From positions 310,001 to 374,000 of the forward strand of contig NZ_PIQF01000002.1 of the NCBI RefSeq assembly GCF_003987275.1: a stretch of DNA of 64,000 nucleotides, read 5' to 3'. The stretch comes from Idiomarina seosinensis (GTDB lineage Bacteria; Pseudomonadota; Gammaproteobacteria; Enterobacterales; Alteromonadaceae). The notes under the pieces are model-generated. The model was not told the DNA's origin. It worked only from the letters and a program-made list of their open reading frames with translations, and did not search any database. How positions within the stretch are numbered: position 1 is the first letter of the stretch; each line of letters starts with the position of its first letter. The translations under genes were made by a program, and so were the position numbers. Of the stretch, positions 1 through 9,322 are shown one piece after another.

Positions 1-1
1 A

Positions 2-196
2 GCGTATATCACCTTCTTATTTAGCTGGAGCTGGCCGCTAACAATAAGCCTACTGATTATTTTAGGGTTATTTGGTTACCAGCACTGGTTAATTAAAGAG
101 CGCGAGCCAGGCAAATGCTTTCGCGCGTTTTTACATAACCATTATGTCGGTATGACTTATACCGTGGGGCTTGCCTGGCATTACTGGTTTCTATGA
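2..196 (+). CDS. ubiA: 4-hydroxybenzoate octaprenyltransferase UbiA, C-terminal part
   Basis: The window opens inside a gene; one frame reads 64 residues to a TGA at 194-196. UbiA is an inner-membrane enzyme that prenylates 4-hydroxybenzoate in ubiquinone synthesis. The visible part has the last hydrophobic segments, a GYQHWLI stretch, then CFRAFLHNHYVGM and a Trp/Tyr-rich end, which matches the end of E. coli UbiA from memory. The neighbour plsB, convergent here, is also the E. coli neighbour. The two stop codons overlap by 6 bp. The start and catalytic aspartate motifs lie outside the window. Confidence 0.85.
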   Translation, partial: AYITFLFSWSWPLTISLLIILGLFGYQHWLIKEREPGKCFRAFLHNHYVGMTYTVGLAWHYWFL

Positions 197-2644
197 TTTC
201 ATTTCTATCAATAATTGCTGAACCGACTGTCGAATAGTCTGTAAGACGGGCGGATCGATAAGCTCATCAATCATGTCGCTTAACGGCCCGATCTCCGGTG
301 CAGCAATCTGTTGCCCATCGTCATTTACCTGCAGCAGCTGCTGTGACTTAAGGCTACCGATAAACGTCGTCATCACTTTTTTATCGTAGAACTCAGGCGC
401 GTTAATACCATGAATGGAGCTCAGCCTTTCTGCCAGTGTTATTGAGTGACGCTCTAATTCTGCGCGCTGTATTGGCTGCGCCTGCTGTAGTAACTCTAAG
501 ACGATACTGTAGCGCTGCAATGTCTCGCTGGCACTACGACCTAATAATTGCAACTGCAGCCACTGCGGCGATTCACGCGAGACCATATGGTAATTACCAT
601 CGCGATAGGTAATTAGCTGCTGTCGTTGTAACTCCTCTAATATTGCTGAAACCCAAAGTGCAATATCCTCTGTTTCGTGCGACAAAAACAGCTCTGCTTG
701 TATCATCGGATAAACTTGCTGTATGCGGTCGACAATTTGTTCGGCTGTTTGCTGTTTTTTTGCAACCATGATGGTCGCCACAATGCCCGGAACAATCATC
801 AAATGCAGTATGTTGTTGCGATAGTAGGTCATAGCAATAGCATTGGCGCTTTCCAGCGACACTACCTGCCCCATCGCATCATCTTCGATAGTGAATTTAT
901 CGGTTCTACTGGCCTGTCGCCACAATTCCTCAGCCGAAACTTGCGGTACATTAACGCGTTCGGTGTAAGGTACTTCTTGCAGAAGACCTAAATAAACTTG
1001 CAGCTGCAGTAACAGCTCTTCGCGCGTTAGAGCATGATGCTCCGAACTGAGCAAAGCTAACGCGCTAAGGTTAACGCTGTTGGCGGCTGCTGAATCATTA
1101 ATGCCTCGCATCACTGTCTCCGCCAGCCGGTTTACCGTTGGCGTTAACCAGTTTGGGCGCTCCGGCTCTTCCGCTCCCCGGGTTATAGACGACTGCCAAT
1201 TATCAACTTGCTGGTCAAGAAAGCTTTTTAGGTTAATAGGCTGACCAAAGGTCACATAGCCCTGCCCAAAATTTTTAAGGTTTCTAACCGAACCTAACAC
1301 TTTCCACATCGACTCTTTTTCTTTGCTTTTACCTTTAAGCTCCTTCAGGTAGGTCGAAACCTCCATGATATGCTCATAACCCAAATACACAGGAACCAGA
1401 GAAATAGGTCGCTGTTGACCACGCAGCATGCCCTGCACTGTCATCGCCAGCATTCCCGTTTTAGGTGGCAGCAAACGTCCGGTGCGCGACCTGCCTCCTT
1501 CAGCAAAATACTCAACCGGGTAACCTTTTTGGAATAACCAGCAAAGGTACTCGCGAAATACAGCTGAATACAATTTATTACCACGGAAACTGCGACGTAT
1601 AAAAAATGCGCCACCGCGCCGGAAAATTGAACCAACCGGGAAGAAATTAAGGTTAACGCCTGCGGCTATATGCGGAGGTACCAAACCCTCTTTATAAATA
1701 ACATAGCTCAACAACAGGTAATCCATATGGCTTCGGTGACAGGGAACGTAAATCACTTCGTGTCCTTGCTGCGCCAATTTTCGGATGTTGTCCCCACCCC
1801 GGACCTCGATACCGTTGTAAATACGACTCCACATCCAGGTCATAAAGCGATCTAAAACACGTACCAGCGTTTCACTATAATTTGCGGCAATTTCGTTTAC
1901 ATAGCTCAACGCTTTCTTACGCGCTGCCGCAGCAGAGGTCTTATTACTTTTTTGTTCGTCAGCCACGGCCTTTTTAAGAGCCGGTGAATCAATCAGACTT
2001 TGCATTAACTCATTACGATCACTCAGCTTGGGGCCCGCAACTGCATGCCGCATCCGAACGAAATGCACTCGTGCAACCCGTGCCAACTTGTGCGCTATTT
2101 TAAAATCGCTACCACTTTGTTGTGCCATCGTTCCCAAACTAACTGGGCGTGAAAAACGACACAAAACCTGGCGTCCGGAAAATAGCACTAACCAAAATTT
2201 AAGTAATGGACCAGGATCGTCAAGATCTCCCGTCATTGCTGCACCGGCATTCGCCTCCTGACCGGGCTTACGGCCCCAGAAAACGCCGACCGGGCACACT
2301 TGAATATCCAGTTCAGGATCCGCTTGGTGAGCACTTAGCAGTTGCTGAAACTCTTCAATAGCTTGTTCATTTGAATCACTTTTAGCCTGCTCCAGAAACA
2401 TCACCCGCGGAAATGATTTACCATTTACCGTTAGCGGATGCTGTGGATCCGGCAACTTCTTCGCCGCGGCAGCCCGCTGTAAAATCGAGAAATCCGCTTT
2501 CGAGGTTGACCGCATGACGTAGACTAATGGCTGAGTTCCTAACGGACTCCGCTGCTCATCCACATCATCAGCAATTGCGATAAAACGAGTCATCCACCGC
2601 AGTGGATGTTTAACCATCGAATAAAGCCAGCTTTGAGTTGCCAT
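191..2644 (-). CDS. plsB: Glycerol-3-phosphate acyltransferase PlsB
   Basis: This 817-residue protein (E. coli PlsB has 807) transfers an acyl chain to position 1 of glycerol 3-phosphate, the first step of phospholipid synthesis, at the inner membrane. The catalytic acyltransferase block HRSHMDYLLL (HX4D) sits near residue 304, followed by the glycerol-phosphate-binding motif FAEGGRSRTGR near residue 382. The long N- and C-terminal regions are typical of PlsB rather than of short PlsC enzymes. It is divergent from lexA, as in E. coli, with about 150 bp between the two starts. The ATG at 2642-2644 is the first plausible start. Confidence 0.97.
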   Translation of the reverse strand: MATQSWLYSMVKHPLRWMTRFIAIADDVDEQRSPLGTQPLVYVMRSTSKADFSILQRAAAAKKLPDPQHPLTVNGKSFPRVMFLEQAKSDSNEQAIEEFQQLLSAHQADPELDIQVCPVGVFWGRKPGQEANAGAAMTGDLDDPGPLLKFWLVLFSGRQVLCRFSRPVSLGTMAQQSGSDFKIAHKLARVARVHFVRMRHAVAGPKLSDRNELMQSLIDSPALKKAVADEQKSNKTSAAAARKKALSYVNEIAANYSETLVRVLDRFMTWMWSRIYNGIEVRGGDNIRKLAQQGHEVIYVPCHRSHMDYLLLSYVIYKEGLVPPHIAAGVNLNFFPVGSIFRRGGAFFIRRSFRGNKLYSAVFREYLCWLFQKGYPVEYFAEGGRSRTGRLLPPKTGMLAMTVQGMLRGQQRPISLVPVYLGYEHIMEVSTYLKELKGKSKEKESMWKVLGSVRNLKNFGQGYVTFGQPINLKSFLDQQVDNWQSSITRGAEEPERPNWLTPTVNRLAETVMRGINDSAAANSVNLSALALLSSEHHALTREELLLQLQVYLGLLQEVPYTERVNVPQVSAEELWRQASRTDKFTIEDDAMGQVVSLESANAIAMTYYRNNILHLMIVPGIVATIMVAKKQQTAEQIVDRIQQVYPMIQAELFLSHETEDIALWVSAILEELQRQQLITYRDGNYHMVSRESPQWLQLQLLGRSASETLQRYSIVLELLQQAQPIQRAELERHSITLAERLSSIHGINAPEFYDKKVMTTFIGSLKSQQLLQVNDDGQQIAAPEIGPLSDMIDELIDPPVLQTIRQSVQQLLIEMKS

Positions 2645-2737
2645 CTAATTCCCAAGCGTCTGTCGCGTTTAAAACAAAACTAATAGAAGTATACAGGATA
2701 ACAACTGCTGGCAAAAAAGTCGTTGTTGAAAATCTAC

Positions 2738-2765
2738 TTGCGAAATAAATTTACCTGTATATACT
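2738..2765 (+). promoter_or_regulatory. Predicted lexA promoter (-35 and -10)
   Basis: A TTGCGA hexamer at 2738-2743 and TATACT at 2760-2765 are separated by 16 bp, a plausible sigma-70 promoter for lexA-sulA. The -10 element lies inside the first LexA box, as expected for an autorepressed SOS promoter. The hexamers were found by eye only. Confidence 0.5.
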
Positions 2766-2790
2766 CACAGTATACTGTACAAATAAACAG
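2755..2790 (+). promoter_or_regulatory. Two tandem LexA (SOS) boxes upstream of lexA
   Basis: Two copies of the gammaproteobacterial LexA consensus CTGT-N8-ACAG are visible: CTGTATATACTCACAG at 2755-2770 and CTGTACAAATAAACAG at 2775-2790. Their starts are 20 bp apart, two helical turns, so two repressor dimers would lie on the same face of the DNA. The second ends 8 bp before the lexA ATG. E. coli lexA also has two boxes. This implies LexA control of lexA and the overlapping sulA gene. Confidence 0.9.
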
Positions 2791-2798
2791 GTAACATT

Positions 2799-3416
2799 AT
2801 GCGACCTTTAACAGCCCGACAATCGGAAATTCTGGAATTAATAAAAGATAATCTGCACGCAACAGGAATGCCACCAACGCGCGCAGAAATAGCTACTAAA
2901 TTAGGTTTCCGGTCGGCTAACGCCGCCGAAGAACACCTGAAGGCTTTGGCGCGTAAAGGTGTTATCGAGATTCTGCCAGGAATGTCACGCGGTATTCGAC
3001 TCGTTAGCGACGATTATGAAATAGAGGAAGGTTTACCGCTCATAGGTCAGGTCGCGGCCGGTTCCCCAATACTCGCTCAAGAACACATTGAGGGTCACTT
3101 TAAGGTAGACGAAAGTCTGTTTTATCCAGCGGCCAGCTTTTTGCTAAAGGTTAATGGCATGAGTATGCGTGATATAGGCATTTTAGATGGTGACATGCTT
3201 GCCGTGCATAAAACCGAACAGGCGAAAAATGGGCAGATTGTAGTCGCCCGCGTAGAGGATGAAGTCACTGTTAAACGATTTGAACAAAAAGGTCGTCAGG
3301 TATTGCTGCATCCGGAAAACGAGGAATTTTCAACAATTGTCGTCGACCTCTCACAGCAGGTATTTGCTATCGAGGGATTGGCAGTTGGCGTTATACGCAA
3401 TGGAGCTACACTATGA
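2799..3416 (+). CDS. lexA: SOS repressor LexA
   Basis: LexA represses DNA-damage genes and cleaves itself when RecA filaments form. The 205-residue protein has the N-terminal winged-helix DNA-binding domain ([15 protein letters not shown], then [15 protein letters not shown]). A linker carries the Ala-Gly cleavage site in QVAAGSP, near residue 85. The C-terminal S24 protease domain has the catalytic Ser in NGMSMRD and Lys in VTVKRFE. It is preceded by two LexA boxes, so it is autoregulated. Its last bases overlap the sulA start (ATGA), giving translational coupling. Confidence 0.98.
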   Translation: MRPLTARQSEILELIKDNLHATGMPPTRAEIATKLGFRSANAAEEHLKALARKGVIEILPGMSRGIRLVSDDYEIEEGLPLIGQVAAGSPILAQEHIEGHFKVDESLFYPAASFLLKVNGMSMRDIGILDGDMLAVHKTEQAKNGQIVVARVEDEVTVKRFEQKGRQVLLHPENEEFSTIVVDLSQQVFAIEGLAVGVIRNGATL

Positions 3417-3847
3417 AGTTTCAACAGACAATCAAACATCAACACCCAGGACTGTGGCAAAGTAGTACCCCCACGAGCCACCCTATAGATGTTAATAATA
3501 AGGCTGAGCAAACCGCAGCAGAACCGCTACAAGCTGTTATCGACTATTGCCTCGCTTGTTCTGCTGAACAATGGATCACGGTTGTTGGCGGTCAACGGGA
3601 GTTCATCGCTCAATTATTATCGGCGGGAATTCCGATGAAACGTATTCGTTGGTTCAGAACCGCTAATCAGCAACAACGCGAGTGGGCTTTGGAACAAGCA
3701 ACCCTCGCCGGTACCAGCGGCGTTATCATTGGATGGCTTAATGGTATCGAAGCCCGTTTTAATCAACGAATAAAAATGGCAAGCCGACTCAGCCAAACCG
3801 AAAGTTTTTTGTTTGAAGAGGACACATTATTTTCTCACCTGCACTGA
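3413..3847 (+). CDS. sulA: SulA-like SOS cell division inhibitor
   Basis: This 144-residue cytoplasmic protein overlaps the end of lexA by 4 bp and shares its SOS promoter. SulA binds FtsZ and delays division while DNA is damaged. The core [15 protein letters not shown], then [19 protein letters not shown] and GVIIGWLNG, fits the SulA/RecA-like fold of this family. The N-terminal 45 residues are polar and variable. It is shorter than E. coli SulA (169). A lexA-sulA operon is also known in Pseudomonas. The assignment rests on both the sequence pattern and the position; a direct FtsZ effect is inferred. Confidence 0.85.
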   Translation: MKFQQTIKHQHPGLWQSSTPTSHPIDVNNKAEQTAAEPLQAVIDYCLACSAEQWITVVGGQREFIAQLLSAGIPMKRIRWFRTANQQQREWALEQATLAGTSGVIIGWLNGIEARFNQRIKMASRLSQTESFLFEEDTLFSHLH

Positions 3848-3884
3848 GCCCCACTCAGTTGATCTCCACAAAATAATGTGTTCA

Positions 3885-3909
3885 GGCTGCCTCGGCAGCC
3901 TTTTTTTTT
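3885..3909 (+). terminator. Rho-independent terminator of lexA-sulA
   Basis: A perfect 7-bp GC-rich stem (GGCTGCC/GGCAGCC) with a TC loop at 3885-3900 is followed by nine T residues. It lies 38 bp after the sulA stop. Confidence 0.93.
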
Positions 3910-4146
3910 AACAAATCAGCTTATTTTTCATGCAAACGGCACATTTGATCTGGATCTTTGTGCTTAAATTCGTTAATAAATGACACTACCCAACTATATA
4001 AATTAATATAACAAATAAAACGACAACAAAGAGTTGGTAGGGAAAGAGATTTCTGGGGAGATGCTGTTCCTTTTTCTGCTTACCTCTTTGTTCTTCATCA
4101 ATAGCAACAATTATCATGCTTGAAGAAGAATAAGAGGAGAAGTCAC
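3910..4146. other. Leader region before the cytochrome oxidase operon
   Basis: This AT-rich stretch of about 240 bp separates the sulA terminator from coxB. It presumably holds the cox promoter. I see no convincing -35/-10 pair, operator or small gene. The open frames here have no ribosome binding site or recognisable product. Confidence 0.4.
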
Positions 4147-5274
4147 GTGAAAATGAAGCCGCTGTTGGCACTAATGGCTTTATTTGGGTTTTCTGCACAA
4201 GCCCAAAACCGCCTAAACCTGACCGAAGGTGTCACCGACGTCAGTAACCGTGTCTACGACCTCCATATGACCATTTTTTATATCTGCTGTGTCATTGGTG
4301 TGATCGTATTTGGCCTGATGTTCATTTCAATGATACGGCACCGAAAATCAAAAGGCCGGGAACCGGCTAAGTTCCATGAAAGTGTAAAGGTTGAAATTGC
4401 CTGGACCATCATTCCTTTTTTAATTTTGGTAGGAATGGCAATACCGGCGACCTCAACACTGATCGCCATGGAAGATACTTCCGATGCTGACGTAACGGTG
4501 CAAGTTACGGGTTCTCAATGGAAGTGGCACTACGAGTACTTCGAGCATGAAGTCGAGTTCTTTAGCCGTCTCGCAACGCAGCAAGAGCAGATTCAGAATA
4601 AGTTTGAAAAAAGCGAGAACTACCTACTCGAAGTTGATAATCCATTAGTCGTACCGACCGGCAAAAAAGTTCGCTTTTTGGTCACCTCCGACGACGTTAT
4701 CCACAGCTGGTGGGTACCTGATTTCGCGGTTAAAAAAGATGCCAATCCAGGTTTTATCAATGAAGCCTGGACTCGCATTGAAGAACCCGGTATTTATCGC
4801 GGACAGTGCGCAGAGCTTTGCGGTAAAGATCATGGTTTTATGCCAATTGTCGTTATAGCCAAGGAACCGGCCGAATATCAACAGTGGATTGAAGAAACAG
4901 AAGCGGAGCAAATCGCTGCTAAAGAGCGTGAGCAGGAGCTACTGGATATGGAAATGTCTATGGACGACCTAATGGCCATGGGCGAAAAAATTTATAACAG
5001 CACCTGTGCTGCATGTCACCAGGCGAACGGCCAAGGAATTCCAGGAACTTTCCCTGCGTTAGCAGGTGAAGGCGTTTCTGTGGATCCTGACCAGCGCCAA
5101 CAACACATTGATATTGTCGTTAACGGTGTACAAGGCACTGCAATGCAAGCTTTCGGGCAACAGCTTAGTATGCAGGAGCTAGCGGCGGTTATCACCTACG
5201 AGCGTAACGCTTGGGGTAACGACACCGGTGAAACGGTGCAAGCCGCAGACATCAACGAACTAATGAATCAATAA
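4147..5274 (+). CDS. coxB: Cytochrome c oxidase subunit II with fused cytochrome c (caa3 type)
   Basis: Subunit II accepts electrons for the terminal oxidase at the periplasmic face of the inner membrane. GTG at 4147 lies 6 nt after AGGAGA, which favours it over an upstream in-frame TTG or the ATG at 4153. A signal peptide ends at SAQAQ, then two membrane helices follow. The CuA site is CAELCGKDHGFM near residues 221-232. A C-terminal cytochrome c domain has the haem motif CAACH near residue 287 and a later Met ligand candidate. The fusion defines a caa3-type enzyme, in which the attached cytochrome can take electrons directly. The protein is 375 residues. It is first in a cox operon, with coxA next. 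Confidence 0.96.
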   Translation: MKMKPLLALMALFGFSAQAQNRLNLTEGVTDVSNRVYDLHMTIFYICCVIGVIVFGLMFISMIRHRKSKGREPAKFHESVKVEIAWTIIPFLILVGMAIPATSTLIAMEDTSDADVTVQVTGSQWKWHYEYFEHEVEFFSRLATQQEQIQNKFEKSENYLLEVDNPLVVPTGKKVRFLVTSDDVIHSWWVPDFAVKKDANPGFINEAWTRIEEPGIYRGQCAELCGKDHGFMPIVVIAKEPAEYQQWIEETEAEQIAAKEREQELLDMEMSMDDLMAMGEKIYNSTCAACHQANGQGIPGTFPALAGEGVSVDPDQRQQHIDIVVNGVQGTAMQAFGQQLSMQELAAVITYERNAWGNDTGETVQAADINELMNQ

Positions 5275-5284
5275 GGAGACGGTG

Positions 5285-6871
5285 ATGAGCACAGTAGTGG
5301 ATGATACACATCACGACGAACACCACGATCATAAGCCGTACGGCATTACTCGTTGGTTGTTTACCACAAATCACAAAGATATAGGCTCTCTTTATCTTTG
5401 GTTTAGTTTTATTATGTTTTTCATCGGCGGTGCCATGGCTATGGTTATTCGCGCCGAGTTGTTTCAACCAGGCTTGCAGCTGGTAGAACCTAACTTTTTT
5501 AACCAAATGACCACAGTGCATGGTTTGATCATGGTATTCGGCGCGGTCATGCCGGCATTTACTGGTCTTGCTAACTGGATGATTCCGATGATGATCGGAG
5601 CTCCGGACATGGCACTTCCGAGGATGAATAACTGGAGCTTTTGGATTTTACCCTTTGGCTTCGCAGTTATGTTGTCATCACTGTTTATGGAAGGGGGCGG
5701 CCCCAACTTTGGCTGGACCTTCTATGCTCCTCTATCAACCACCTACAGTAACGACTCCACTGCGTTTTTTGTGTTCGCTATACACATTCTTGGCATCTCA
5801 TCGATTATGGGCGCCATTAACGTTATCGTGACAATAACCAACATGCGTGCGCCAGGCATGAGCTACATGAAAATGCCACTATTTGTTTGGACGTGGCTCA
5901 TTACAGCGTTCCTGTTAATTGCAGTCATGCCGGTGTTGGCCGGGGCCGTCACCATGGTACTCACCGACAAGTACTTCGGTACCAGTTTCTTTGATGCCGC
6001 CGGCGGTGGTGATCCGGTGATGTTCCAGCACATATTCTGGTTCTTTGGGCACCCCGAAGTTTACATAATGATCCTGCCGTCATTTGGTATCATTTCCGCC
6101 ATTATCCCGGCGTTTACCCGAAAACGCTTGTTTGGCTACGCATCAATGGTTTATGCCACTGCTTCGATCGCCATTTTGTCGTTCTTAGTTTGGGCTCACC
6201 ACATGTTTACTACCGGCATGCCGGTATTTGCAGAACTGTTCTTTATGTACTGTACGATGCTGATAGCAGTTCCTACCGGGGTCAAAATATTCAACTGGGT
6301 TGCGACCATGTGGCGGGGAGCAATGACGTTTGAGGCGCCAATGTTGTTCGCCTTGGCGTTTGTCATCCTATTTACCATTGGTGGTTTCTCTGGCTTGATG
6401 TTGGCAATAACACCGGTCGACTTTCAGTATCATGACACTTACTTTGTTGTTGCTCACTTCCATTATGTGCTAGTTACCGGCGCAGTGTTCTCAATTATGG
6501 CCGCAGCCTATTACTGGCTACCCAAGTGGACCGGCTATATGTATGACGAAACACTAGCCAAACTGCATTTCTGGACCTCATTGATTTCGGTTAATGTACT
6601 TTTCTTCCCAATGCACTTTGCTGGTTTAGCAGGTATGCCAAGACGGATACCGGATTATGCAGTGCAGTTTGCAGATGTTAACCAAATTGCCAGCATCGGT
6701 GGTTTCGCCTTTGGCTTATCACAGCTTATTTTCTTATGGCTGGTGATTAAATGCACTCGTGGTGGTGAAAAGGCAGCGGCCAAGCCGTGGGAAGGAGCAG
6801 AAGGGTTAGAGTGGACAGTACCGTCACCTGCGCCTTATCACACCTTCGAAAAACCACCTAAGGTAGAGTAA
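5285..6871 (+). CDS. coxA: Cytochrome c oxidase subunit I
   Basis: The catalytic subunit reduces O2 to water at a haem-copper centre and pumps protons. The 528-residue membrane protein has about 12 helices. Visible landmarks are HGLIMVFG (low-spin haem His), the CuB/tyrosine segment WFFGHPEVYIMILP, WAHHMFTTG, and the haem-ligand segment HDTYFVVAHFHYVL. ATG at 5285 lies 6 nt after AAGGAG at 5273-5278; an in-frame GTG directly upstream is too close to that site. It lies 10 bp after coxB and 5 bp before ctaG. Confidence 0.98.
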   Translation: MSTVVDDTHHDEHHDHKPYGITRWLFTTNHKDIGSLYLWFSFIMFFIGGAMAMVIRAELFQPGLQLVEPNFFNQMTTVHGLIMVFGAVMPAFTGLANWMIPMMIGAPDMALPRMNNWSFWILPFGFAVMLSSLFMEGGGPNFGWTFYAPLSTTYSNDSTAFFVFAIHILGISSIMGAINVIVTITNMRAPGMSYMKMPLFVWTWLITAFLLIAVMPVLAGAVTMVLTDKYFGTSFFDAAGGGDPVMFQHIFWFFGHPEVYIMILPSFGIISAIIPAFTRKRLFGYASMVYATASIAILSFLVWAHHMFTTGMPVFAELFFMYCTMLIAVPTGVKIFNWVATMWRGAMTFEAPMLFALAFVILFTIGGFSGLMLAITPVDFQYHDTYFVVAHFHYVLVTGAVFSIMAAAYYWLPKWTGYMYDETLAKLHFWTSLISVNVLFFPMHFAGLAGMPRRIPDYAVQFADVNQIASIGGFAFGLSQLIFLWLVIKCTRGGEKAAAKPWEGAEGLEWTVPSPAPYHTFEKPPKVE

Positions 6872-6876
6872 TTGGT

Positions 6877-7455
6877 ATGTCAGACTCGAACGCTAATCGC
6901 GCTGATAACGGCAAAATTGTGAAGCGACTGTTACTAACAGTCGCTGGCATGTTTGCTTTTGGGTTTGCACTCGTGCCGCTTTACGATGTTTTTTGTGAAG
7001 TTACCGGTTTTAATGGTCGCACAAATAACGAGGCGGTTGCGGTAACCCACACCGAAGTGGATAAATCCAGGACTGTCACCGTGCAGTTTATCACTCGCAA
7101 TGCACAGGGGATCCCCTGGAAATTTGAACCGTCGATCAAGCAAGTAAAGGTGCACCCTGGAGAGGTCCGGGTGGTGAATTTTCTCGCCGATAACCCGACA
7201 CGCTCCGACATGGTTGCTCAAGCAATTCCATCGGTAGCACCAGCGGAAGCTTCACTGTATTTAAATAAAGTGGAATGCTTTTGTTTTAATCAGCAGCCGT
7301 TAGCGGCGGGTGACAATACCGAAATGCCAATGCAGTTTTACCTGGATCCGGAAATTCCGGACCATATAACCACATTAACACTGTCATACACGCTGTACGA
7401 TATGACAGCCAATGCGACGGCTGAGACTTTGGCTCAGCTACAAACATCAGAATAA
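6877..7455 (+). CDS. ctaG: Cytochrome oxidase assembly protein CtaG/Cox11
   Basis: Cox11 delivers copper to the CuB site of subunit I. The 192-residue protein has an N-terminal membrane anchor (residues 16-33) ending in the conserved PLYDVFCEVTGFNG segment. A periplasmic immunoglobulin-like domain carries the copper-binding motif ECFCFNQQ (CFCF) near residues 132-139. The Cys in the FCEVTG segment is also conserved in the family. It sits between coxA and coxC, the usual place. Confidence 0.97.
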   Translation: MSDSNANRADNGKIVKRLLLTVAGMFAFGFALVPLYDVFCEVTGFNGRTNNEAVAVTHTEVDKSRTVTVQFITRNAQGIPWKFEPSIKQVKVHPGEVRVVNFLADNPTRSDMVAQAIPSVAPAEASLYLNKVECFCFNQQPLAAGDNTEMPMQFYLDPEIPDHITTLTLSYTLYDMTANATAETLAQLQTSE

Positions 7456-7468
7456 GGAAAACGTCGTT

Positions 7469-8344
7469 ATGGCAGAACAACAAAGTTACTATGTACCGCC
7501 ATCCAGCCCCTGGCCCATCGTTGGCGCCATTGGTTTAGGCTTAATTGCCTGGGGCGCAGGCAGTACGGTTATCAACATCAGCAATGCTGAAGAAGGCTAC
7601 GGTAGCACCGTATTAACGCTGGGCATTATTGTTATGGCCGTAATGCTCTTTGGTTGGTTTCGCGACCAAATTAATGAGTCCATGCAAGGCATGCATAGCG
7701 ATCAACTTAATGTTTCATACAAACAAGGCATGAGTTGGTTTATTTTCTCGGAAATTATGTTTTTCGCCGCGTTTTTCGGTGCATTATTTTACGCCCGGGT
7801 AATTTCCATTCCATGGCTTGATGGCGCCAGCAATAACGCAATGACCGCAGAAGTTCTGTGGCCTCAGTTTGTTGCCCAATGGCCATTAGTTGAGACTCCC
7901 GGTGGCACCGAGACGCAGGGAATGGGTTGGTATGGATTACCGTTGATCAACACGGTTATTTTGGTAATTAGCTCAATAACCTGCCATTTTGCACACGTAG
8001 GTTTGGAAGAAAACAAGCGCAAACAGCTGACTATAATGCTGGGAGTCACTATTGTTCTCGGTTGTATCTTCCTATATCTACAAGGCGCAGAATACGTACA
8101 CGCTTATGAACAACTGGGCTTGACCCTGGATTCAGGCATATACGGGAATACCTTTTACATGTTGACCGGCTTTCACGGCATGCATGTGACGTTAGGAACT
8201 ATTATGTTGATTGTAATGTTCTTACGCGTTGTTAAGGGACATTTCTCACCAGATAATCAATTCGCCTTTCAGGCTACCAGCTGGTATTGGCACTTTGTCG
8301 ACGTTGTCTGGATTTGCCTATTTGTTCTTGTATACGTTATTTAG
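7469..8344 (+). CDS. coxC: Cytochrome c oxidase subunit III
   Basis: Subunit III is a structural subunit with about seven membrane helices. The 291-residue protein starts MAEQQSYYVPP at the ATG at 7469, preceded by AAGGA, and shows the family segments SWFIFSEIMFFAAFFGALFY, GFHGMHVTLGT and WYWHFVDVVWICLFV. A longer in-frame start inside ctaG has no advantage. The gene is 13 bp after ctaG and is followed by a strong inverted repeat. Confidence 0.97.
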   Translation: MAEQQSYYVPPSSPWPIVGAIGLGLIAWGAGSTVINISNAEEGYGSTVLTLGIIVMAVMLFGWFRDQINESMQGMHSDQLNVSYKQGMSWFIFSEIMFFAAFFGALFYARVISIPWLDGASNNAMTAEVLWPQFVAQWPLVETPGGTETQGMGWYGLPLINTVILVISSITCHFAHVGLEENKRKQLTIMLGVTIVLGCIFLYLQGAEYVHAYEQLGLTLDSGIYGNTFYMLTGFHGMHVTLGTIMLIVMFLRVVKGHFSPDNQFAFQATSWYWHFVDVVWICLFVLVYVI

Positions 8345-8372
8345 TATCAACATCGACTATCAGCAAATGTGG

Positions 8373-8398
8373 CCCGCGGCCTTTAATAAGGTCGCGGG
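8373..8398. terminator. Inverted repeat between coxC and DUF2909 gene
   Basis: CCCGCGGCCTT and AAGGTCGCGGG form an 11-bp stem with one G-T pair and a 4-nt loop, just after coxC. No T tract follows on either strand, so it may slow polymerase, protect the coxC 3' end, or end transcription weakly. It overlaps the last codons of the convergent DUF2909 gene. Confidence 0.4.
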
Positions 8399-8598
8399 TT
8401 AAGTGGTAAAAAGCCTGCATATGCTGCAATTATCATGGCCAGCAGCACAATAGCTGCAATGCCTACCCGCTTACCTAAATATTTTGTCATTGGTGGTTTG
8501 TTGGGGTCGTTTCGGAGCATTACAAAGAGCGCCCGAAATAAGTTAAAGACCATATAGAGAAGTAACGCGACAATAATGACTTTAAAAATAGCTAGCAT
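8383..8598 (-). CDS. DUF2909 small twin-transmembrane protein
   Basis: This 71-residue protein begins MLAIFKVIIVALLLYMVFN and has two membrane helices separated by a short polar loop (RNDPNKPPMTKYLGKR), the pattern of DUF2909 proteins that are often found in cytochrome oxidase clusters. The ATG at 8598 is preceded by AAGGAATTTTT on the minus strand. It runs opposite to the cox genes, and its first 23 bp overlap the start of the SURF1 gene. The function is unknown; the recurring location suggests a part in oxidase assembly. Confidence 0.8.
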   Translation of the reverse strand: MLAIFKVIIVALLLYMVFNLFRALFVMLRNDPNKPPMTKYLGKRVGIAAIVLLAMIIAAYAGFLPLNPRPY

Positions 8599-9322
8599 AA
8601 AAATTCCTTTAGTGGCTTTGATTATTACTCTGCTTGCAGTTGCAGTAATGGTCAAGTTAGGATTTTGGCAATTAGACAGAGCGGCACAAAAACAAGCGCT
8701 ATTCGATGACTACAACACCAGCCAGACATTGGCAGCAAGCCAGCGAACCAACCTTAATACTGTTAACCGACCACCGGAACGGTTTGAGCCAGTAGCCGTT
8801 ACTGGTGATTTTGATCAAACTCGGATTTTCTTAATCGACAACCAACTGGTCGATGGCCAACCAGGCTATCACGTTATTGGGTTATTTGAAGCGGCCTCAA
8901 AAGAGCAGTACATACCAGTAAACTTGGGCTGGGTAAAAGCGCCCTCGTCACGCCAGCAACTACCAACCATTGAGCTTCCTACACAAAAAATCACCCTAGA
9001 GGGTCTCGTTCAATACCCGGAAGCAAACGTATTTATCAATCAGGTGGTAGAACCCCAAACGGTCAGCTGGCCGAACCGCGTACAACAGTTTATTCCGGGA
9101 GAAATAAACGAAATAACAGGCATACCCCTAACGTCTTTTGTGGTATTACTTGATAAAAATTCGCCACATGGTTTTAAACGCAACTGGCAACCTGAAGTTA
9201 TGCCTCCGGCTAAACACCACGGCTATGCATTACAGTGGTTTTCGCTTGCTTTCGCTGCATTGGTGATTTTTACTATTGCTATTATAAAAATTAATAAACA
9301 AAAACGAGAGGAGACCTCATGA
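8576..9322 (+). CDS. SURF1 family cytochrome oxidase assembly protein
   Basis: SURF1 helps insert haem a into subunit I. The 248-residue protein has the expected two membrane helices, one at residues 8-28 ending in GFWQLDRA and one near the end (residues 222-240), with a periplasmic domain between them containing FLIDNQLVDGQPGYHV and NLGWV. The start overlaps the divergent DUF2909 gene by 23 bp, so its control signals lie inside that gene. The ATG at 8576 has no strong ribosome binding site, but the helix needs this N-terminus. It overlaps the next gene by 4 bp. Confidence 0.93.
   Translation: MTLKIASIKIPLVALIITLLAVAVMVKLGFWQLDRAAQKQALFDDYNTSQTLAASQRTNLNTVNRPPERFEPVAVTGDFDQTRIFLIDNQLVDGQPGYHVIGLFEAASKEQYIPVNLGWVKAPSSRQQLPTIELPTQKITLEGLVQYPEANVFINQVVEPQTVSWPNRVQQFIPGEINEITGIPLTSFVVLLDKNSPHGFKRNWQPEVMPPAKHHGYALQWFSLAFAALVIFTIAIIKINKQKREETS

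Noticed and set aside
4120-4146. An earlier TTG start for coxB.
   Set aside because: It would translate the ribosome binding site AGGAGA and add a very basic stretch before the signal peptide.
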